The notes under the pieces: generated by a model
What the model saw: only the letters and a program-made list of their open reading frames with translations
Told to the model about the DNA's origin: nothing
Databases searched by the model: none
In this document: piece after piece, positions 5,714 to 8,216 of the stretch
Numbering within the stretch: position 1 is the first letter of the stretch
How the letters are laid out: each line of letters opens with the position of its first letter
Source: Endomicrobium sp.
GTDB lineage: Bacteria; Elusimicrobiota; Endomicrobiia; Endomicrobiales; Endomicrobiaceae
Direction: 5' to 3'
Length of the DNA: 8,216 bases
NCBI GenBank assembly: GCA_031264425.1
Contig: JAISDY010000024.1
Location: 1 to 8,216, forward strand
Made by a program: the position numbers and the translations under genes

Positions 5714-7096
5714 CTACGCATTGCTTTTATTGTCCTCTTCTTTGCTTGAACCGCTATCCTTTTCACTCAACATTTCAAAAAATTTAACAGAAAACTTTTC
5801 GCCAAGTACGCTATTGTCCGAACAAACTTCAACAGTTACATTTTTGGAGTCTGTTTCCGTTATAAAGACTCCTGCTTCTGTTGAATCCAAACAACAATCC
5901 TTAAAACTTTTGGCAAAATCAAAAGCTATTATATAACCTTTATCAAAATTCTTATGAGTTACTCTTGCTTTCAGTTCTTTTATTATTTCAAGAGTTTTGT
6001 CAAAACAATCTTTTTTTGACATTTTAAAATTTTTACTAAATCTTTTGGTCTTTTCTGAATAAAATTTTTCAGTAGAATAACCTAAAAATCTTTTTATTCT
6101 ACTAAATAAATCAAAAGAAACTCTAAGCATTAGCGATACGCCTTTGTGTTCACCTACGTAACACTGCCCGCTTAAATCAAAGTAAAAATCCTTAAAGCTA
6201 TCAGAAACGCCTAATTCTCCTATGCCGGTTCCCCCTTTTAATGTCGGGAAACTATCAGCTGAATCTTTAATGCCAATAGTTCCTATAGTCGCATATTCCC
6301 ATGCTGCCCCACAATAAGCGGCGGCATGGTTACTAAATATAAAAGAAACCCTACTTCCAACTCTTATACGTTGAGAGTCAATATCTGAAAACCTAAGAAA
6401 TGTGCCGTCATTTAAATGAACATTTTTGCTAAACTTGCGTGTGAAAAAATATTTACCGTAAATATCAAGTTTTAAAATATTGCTTACTTTGAACGCATAA
6501 CCAGATCCTATATGGCAGGTCGTATATAATGCCCTGTAATCGTACTTTGTTACCTTATTAAATTCAAAATCTGTTTGATTAAAACCCGTTCTGCCTGAGA
6601 ACTCGCTGTAAAAATTTTTATTAAAATCAATATGCCCCAACAATCCGCCGCCACTGTAGTCGGAATTTCCCAGTCCGGCGATGGGTAAATCGCTGTACCC
6701 GTCATAAGAACTCACGCCGTGTTCAAAAAATGGACCAAGAGTTAATTCTCCCAAACCGATATTAAAACTTTTTGTTAATCCCACAACTAAAGATGTTATG
6801 CCTAAATCAATGCGATTACCTTGAGAGTCGGTTTTACATTTTGATTCTCCCGTGTAAACCGCACTAAATAAAGAAAGGCTCCCGCTACTGTTTGGAGCTA
6901 CAGACGAAACTGCCGCCATAACTCCTTTATCTGCCACAATGTCAGCGCCACGATTTAAAAAAGCAACACTTGCGGCAACACCTTGGGCATAAGCATAATC
7001 ATTTCCGGTTGCATATATCTTTCCTGCAAAATATAATAAAAAAACAAACGAAAGCGCTAAAAAATATCCCTTAAAACTAATTAGACGAATGTTCAT
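5714..7096 (-). CDS. Outer-membrane beta-barrel protein (autotransporter-barrel-like) without passenger, with an extra C-terminal domain
   Basis: A 460-residue predicted outer-membrane protein. Residues 1-29 form a signal peptide (basic NIRLISFKG, a hydrophobic core, cleavage near KIYA). A short helix-prone segment [20 protein letters not shown] (39-58) follows, where a classical autotransporter would have its passenger and linker. Residues about 75-331 look like alternating beta-strands with glycines and aromatics ([39 protein letters not shown]), resembling a PF03797-type barrel. [11 protein letters not shown] (321-331) ends in Phe like the last-strand beta-signal. Unusually, the chain continues to 460. 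Residues about 360-443 look like a helix ([15 protein letters not shown]) followed by strands, and resemble small DUF3568-like domains by eye. The tail is an acidic, Ser-rich [17 protein letters not shown] (444-460). Eight cysteines are present, four in each half. AGGAA (7109 to 7105) lies eight bases before ATG. It is first gene of the operon with eno and holA. The function is not recognised; the barrel class is inferred from pattern. Confidence 0.7.
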   Translation of the reverse strand: MNIRLISFKGYFLALSFVFLLYFAGKIYATGNDYAYAQGVAASVAFLNRGADIVADKGVMAAVSSVAPNSSGSLSLFSAVYTGESKCKTDSQGNRIDLGITSLVVGLTKSFNIGLGELTLGPFFEHGVSSYDGYSDLPIAGLGNSDYSGGGLLGHIDFNKNFYSEFSGRTGFNQTDFEFNKVTKYDYRALYTTCHIGSGYAFKVSNILKLDIYGKYFFTRKFSKNVHLNDGTFLRFSDIDSQRIRVGSRVSFIFSNHAAAYCGAAWEYATIGTIGIKDSADSFPTLKGGTGIGELGVSDSFKDFYFDLSGQCYVGEHKGVSLMLRVSFDLFSRIKRFLGYSTEKFYSEKTKRFSKNFKMSKKDCFDKTLEIIKELKARVTHKNFDKGYIIAFDFAKSFKDCCLDSTEAGVFITETDSKNVTVEVCSDNSVLGEKFSVKFFEMLSEKDSGSSKEEDNKSNA

Positions 7097-7116
7097 TTTT
7101 GAAATTCCTAAAAAAT

Positions 7117-7136
7117 GCTATGATTATGGCTATGAT
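7117..7136. repeat. Tandem 8-base direct repeat in the leader of the outer-membrane protein-eno-holA operon
   Basis: GCTATGAT occurs at 7117-7124 and again at 7129-7136, a 12-base period, between the predicted -10 box and the Shine-Dalgarno of the - strand operon. It would lie in the 5' leader of that transcript. It could be a regulator site, but two copies of an AT-rich 8-mer may also be chance. Confidence 0.35.
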
Positions 7137-7147
7137 ATTAAAACACA

Positions 7148-7177
7148 ATTATACAATTCTTTTACATTCCTAAACAA
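7148..7177 (-). promoter_or_regulatory. Predicted promoter of the outer-membrane protein-eno-holA operon
   Basis: On the - strand TTGTTT (7177 to 7172) and a perfect TATAAT (7153 to 7148) are 18 bases apart. The expected start is near 7141, giving a leader of about 44 bases that contains the GCTATGAT repeats and an AGGAA ribosome site. Confidence 0.5.
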
Positions 7178-7188
7178 GATAACATAAA
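7161..7188 (+). promoter_or_regulatory. Weak candidate promoter for the lactate dehydrogenase gene
   Basis: TTTACA (7161-7166, five of six to the -35 consensus) is followed after 16 bases by CATAAA (7183-7188, four of six to the -10 consensus). It would start transcription near 7195, about 22 bases before the ATG. It interleaves with the opposite promoter. A TATATA run at 7193-7198 is an alternative -10 but lacks a good -35. Confidence 0.3.
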
Positions 7189-7216
7189 GAGCTATATATA
7201 CAAATGGAGGTTATAA

Positions 7217-8164
7217 ATGTTGAAATTATCGCCCAAAGTTTGCATTGTAGGATGCGGAAATGTTGGAATGCGCTACGCTTATTCAATGATGATAGGCGGC
7301 GTAGCAAGAGAAATGGTTCTTGTAGATTACAACAAGAACAAAGCCGAAGGCGAAGCCATGGACTTGTCTCATGGCGCGCCCTTTGTATCTCCGATTAAAA
7401 TATATGCCGGCGACTATAAAGATTCCGCAAATTCAGACTTGGTCGTAATAACTGCCGGAAGAGGACAGAAGCAAGGCGAAACAAGAATAGATTTAATAAA
7501 AGGAAATGCCGAAATTTTTAAAACAATTATTCCTGAAATTGTAAAATATTCGCCTAAAGCAATAATCCTTGTAGCTACAAATCCGGTAGATATTTTGTCT
7601 TATATTACTTACAGAATTTCAGGAAAACCGTCTCGCGAAATTATAGGTTCCGGAACTGTGCTTGACACCGCCAGATTTAGATACCTCATAAGCAAAGAAC
7701 TTAACGTTGACTCCAGAAATATTCATGCTTCAATTTTTGGAGAACATGGAGACAGTGAATTTCCCATGTGGAGTAAAGCTGTAATCGGGGACATATTCTT
7801 TAGAGATTATTTTGAAGCACAAAACAAAGAAAAAGGAGAACAAAAACTTAAAGAAATCTTTGAAGATGTTAGAGATTCGGCTTATGAAATTATAGAGAAA
7901 AAAGGCGAGACCTCTTACGGAATAGGGCTATCGCTTACAAAAATATCAAAAGCTATCTTAAAAGATCAAAACAGCGTATTGCCGGTATCGTCATTACTTG
8001 AAGATTATTATGGTATAAACGATGTATATTTAAGCGTACCGGCAATAGTGCATAAAAACGGCATCAGGCAAGTTATGAAAATTGATTTTGACAAAGAAGA
8101 ACTTAAAGCGCTACAAAACTCTGCCGCTAAAATTAAAGAAGTTATAAAAGCAAGCGGATTCTAG
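7217..8164 (+). CDS. ldh: L-lactate dehydrogenase (NAD-dependent)
   Basis: A 315-residue cytoplasmic enzyme reducing pyruvate to L-lactate and regenerating NAD+ in fermentation. The Rossmann dinucleotide motif VGCGNVG (11-17) and the NAD-ribose Asp37 (VLVDYN) are clear. The substrate loop reads GQKQGETR with Gln84 at the position that separates lactate (Gln) from malate (Arg) dehydrogenases, and Arg90. ATNPVDIL (120-127) supplies Asn122, GTVLDTARFR (146-155) supplies Asp150 and Arg153, and the proton-relay histidine is His177 in GEHGDSEFP. Thr232 in KGETSYGI matches the LDH-type pocket. Arg155 and His170 occupy the positions that bind fructose-1,6-bisphosphate in allosteric Bacillus-type LDHs, so activation by that metabolite is plausible. 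Length is normal. GGAGG at 7206-7210 lies six bases before ATG. The gene is transcribed divergently from the operon containing eno. No terminator hairpin is seen in the 52 bases after its stop. Confidence 0.95.
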   Translation: MLKLSPKVCIVGCGNVGMRYAYSMMIGGVAREMVLVDYNKNKAEGEAMDLSHGAPFVSPIKIYAGDYKDSANSDLVVITAGRGQKQGETRIDLIKGNAEIFKTIIPEIVKYSPKAIILVATNPVDILSYITYRISGKPSREIIGSGTVLDTARFRYLISKELNVDSRNIHASIFGEHGDSEFPMWSKAVIGDIFFRDYFEAQNKEKGEQKLKEIFEDVRDSAYEIIEKKGETSYGIGLSLTKISKAILKDQNSVLPVSSLLEDYYGINDVYLSVPAIVHKNGIRQVMKIDFDKEELKALQNSAAKIKEVIKASGF

Positions 8165-8216
8165 CGACGCCAATGCATTCCAAACTCAAAACCCCTGTTG
8201 CCAATTTTAACTTCCC
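8161..8216 (-). CDS. Probable C-terminal end of a gene entering from the right edge
   Basis: The - strand frame is open from the window edge for 17 codons and reads EVKIGNRGFEFGMHWRR before a TAG stop at 8163 to 8161. Phe, Phe, Met and Trp alternate in GFEFGMHW, which looks like an amphipathic terminal beta-strand such as ends an outer-membrane barrel or a TamB-type protein. This is a reading by eye of a very short fragment. Its stop and the ldh stop share the CTAG palindrome at 8161-8164. Seventeen codons could be open by chance, so the call is tentative. Confidence 0.4.
   Translation of the reverse strand, partial: EVKIGNRGFEFGMHWRR

Noticed and set aside
5389..5787. A 132-codon open frame on the + strand opposite the start of enolase
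   Set aside because: It lies wholly antisense to the conserved eno N-terminus and the end of the upstream gene, has no Shine-Dalgarno and reads as low-complexity Ser/Leu/Phe; it is a shadow of the real gene.
7204..7398. A 64-codon + strand frame overlapping the start of ldh
   Set aside because: It is out of frame with ldh, lacks its own ribosome site (the GGAGG at 7206-7210 lies after its ATG) and its Arg/Ser-rich product resembles nothing known to me.

Overview
This is an AT-rich bacterial window, and it suggests a Gram-negative, fermentative organism. The Gram-negative reading rests on heptosyltransferase-type (GT9) glycosyltransferases of the kind that build lipopolysaccharide core, and on a signal-peptide-bearing outer-membrane beta-barrel protein. 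The fermentative reading rests on an L-lactate dehydrogenase encoded divergently from an enolase operon. The combination of an autotransporter-like barrel without a passenger domain, AT-rich genes and clear GGAGG-type ribosome binding sites would fit an Elusimicrobiota/Endomicrobium-like lineage. That placement is a guess from general appearance and was not tested.

Layout. (1) Positions 1-2907 are a surface-glycan block. The 3' end of a GT9 glycosyltransferase, a class I SAM-dependent methyltransferase and a complete GT9 glycosyltransferase lie on the + strand. They are joined by two successive four-base ATGA stop/start overlaps, so they look like one translationally coupled operon. A GT4-type glycosyltransferase on the - strand converges on them, and its 3' end overlaps the GT9 gene by 41 bp. 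(2) Positions 2908-3010 are a compact divergent promoter region serving the GT4 gene leftward and rpsT (ribosomal protein S20) rightward. The two predicted -35 elements overlap. (3) A 14-bp hairpin at 3311-3344 separates rpsT from the convergent operon beyond it. (4) Positions 3364-7096 are a - strand operon reading outer-membrane protein, then enolase (eno), then DNA polymerase III delta subunit (holA), with gaps of 11 and 14 bp. (5) Positions 7097-7216 form a second divergent promoter region. (6) L-lactate dehydrogenase lies at 7217-8164 on the + strand. Its stop codon overlaps, in a CTAG palindrome, the stop codon of a probable - strand gene that continues past the window edge.

How the genes work together. 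The glycan genes would assemble and methylate surface polysaccharide or LPS core. Enolase makes phosphoenolpyruvate in lower glycolysis. Lactate dehydrogenase regenerates NAD+ from pyruvate, and the fructose-1,6-bisphosphate-site residues of allosteric LDHs are present. rpsT and holA are housekeeping genes for translation and replication. The least explained gene is the 460-residue outer-membrane protein. After an apparent barrel and beta-signal-like strand it carries about 125 extra residues, which resemble a small soluble alpha/beta domain. No mobile element, CRISPR array, tRNA or rRNA was seen. No stretch longer than 300 bases lacks a gene.
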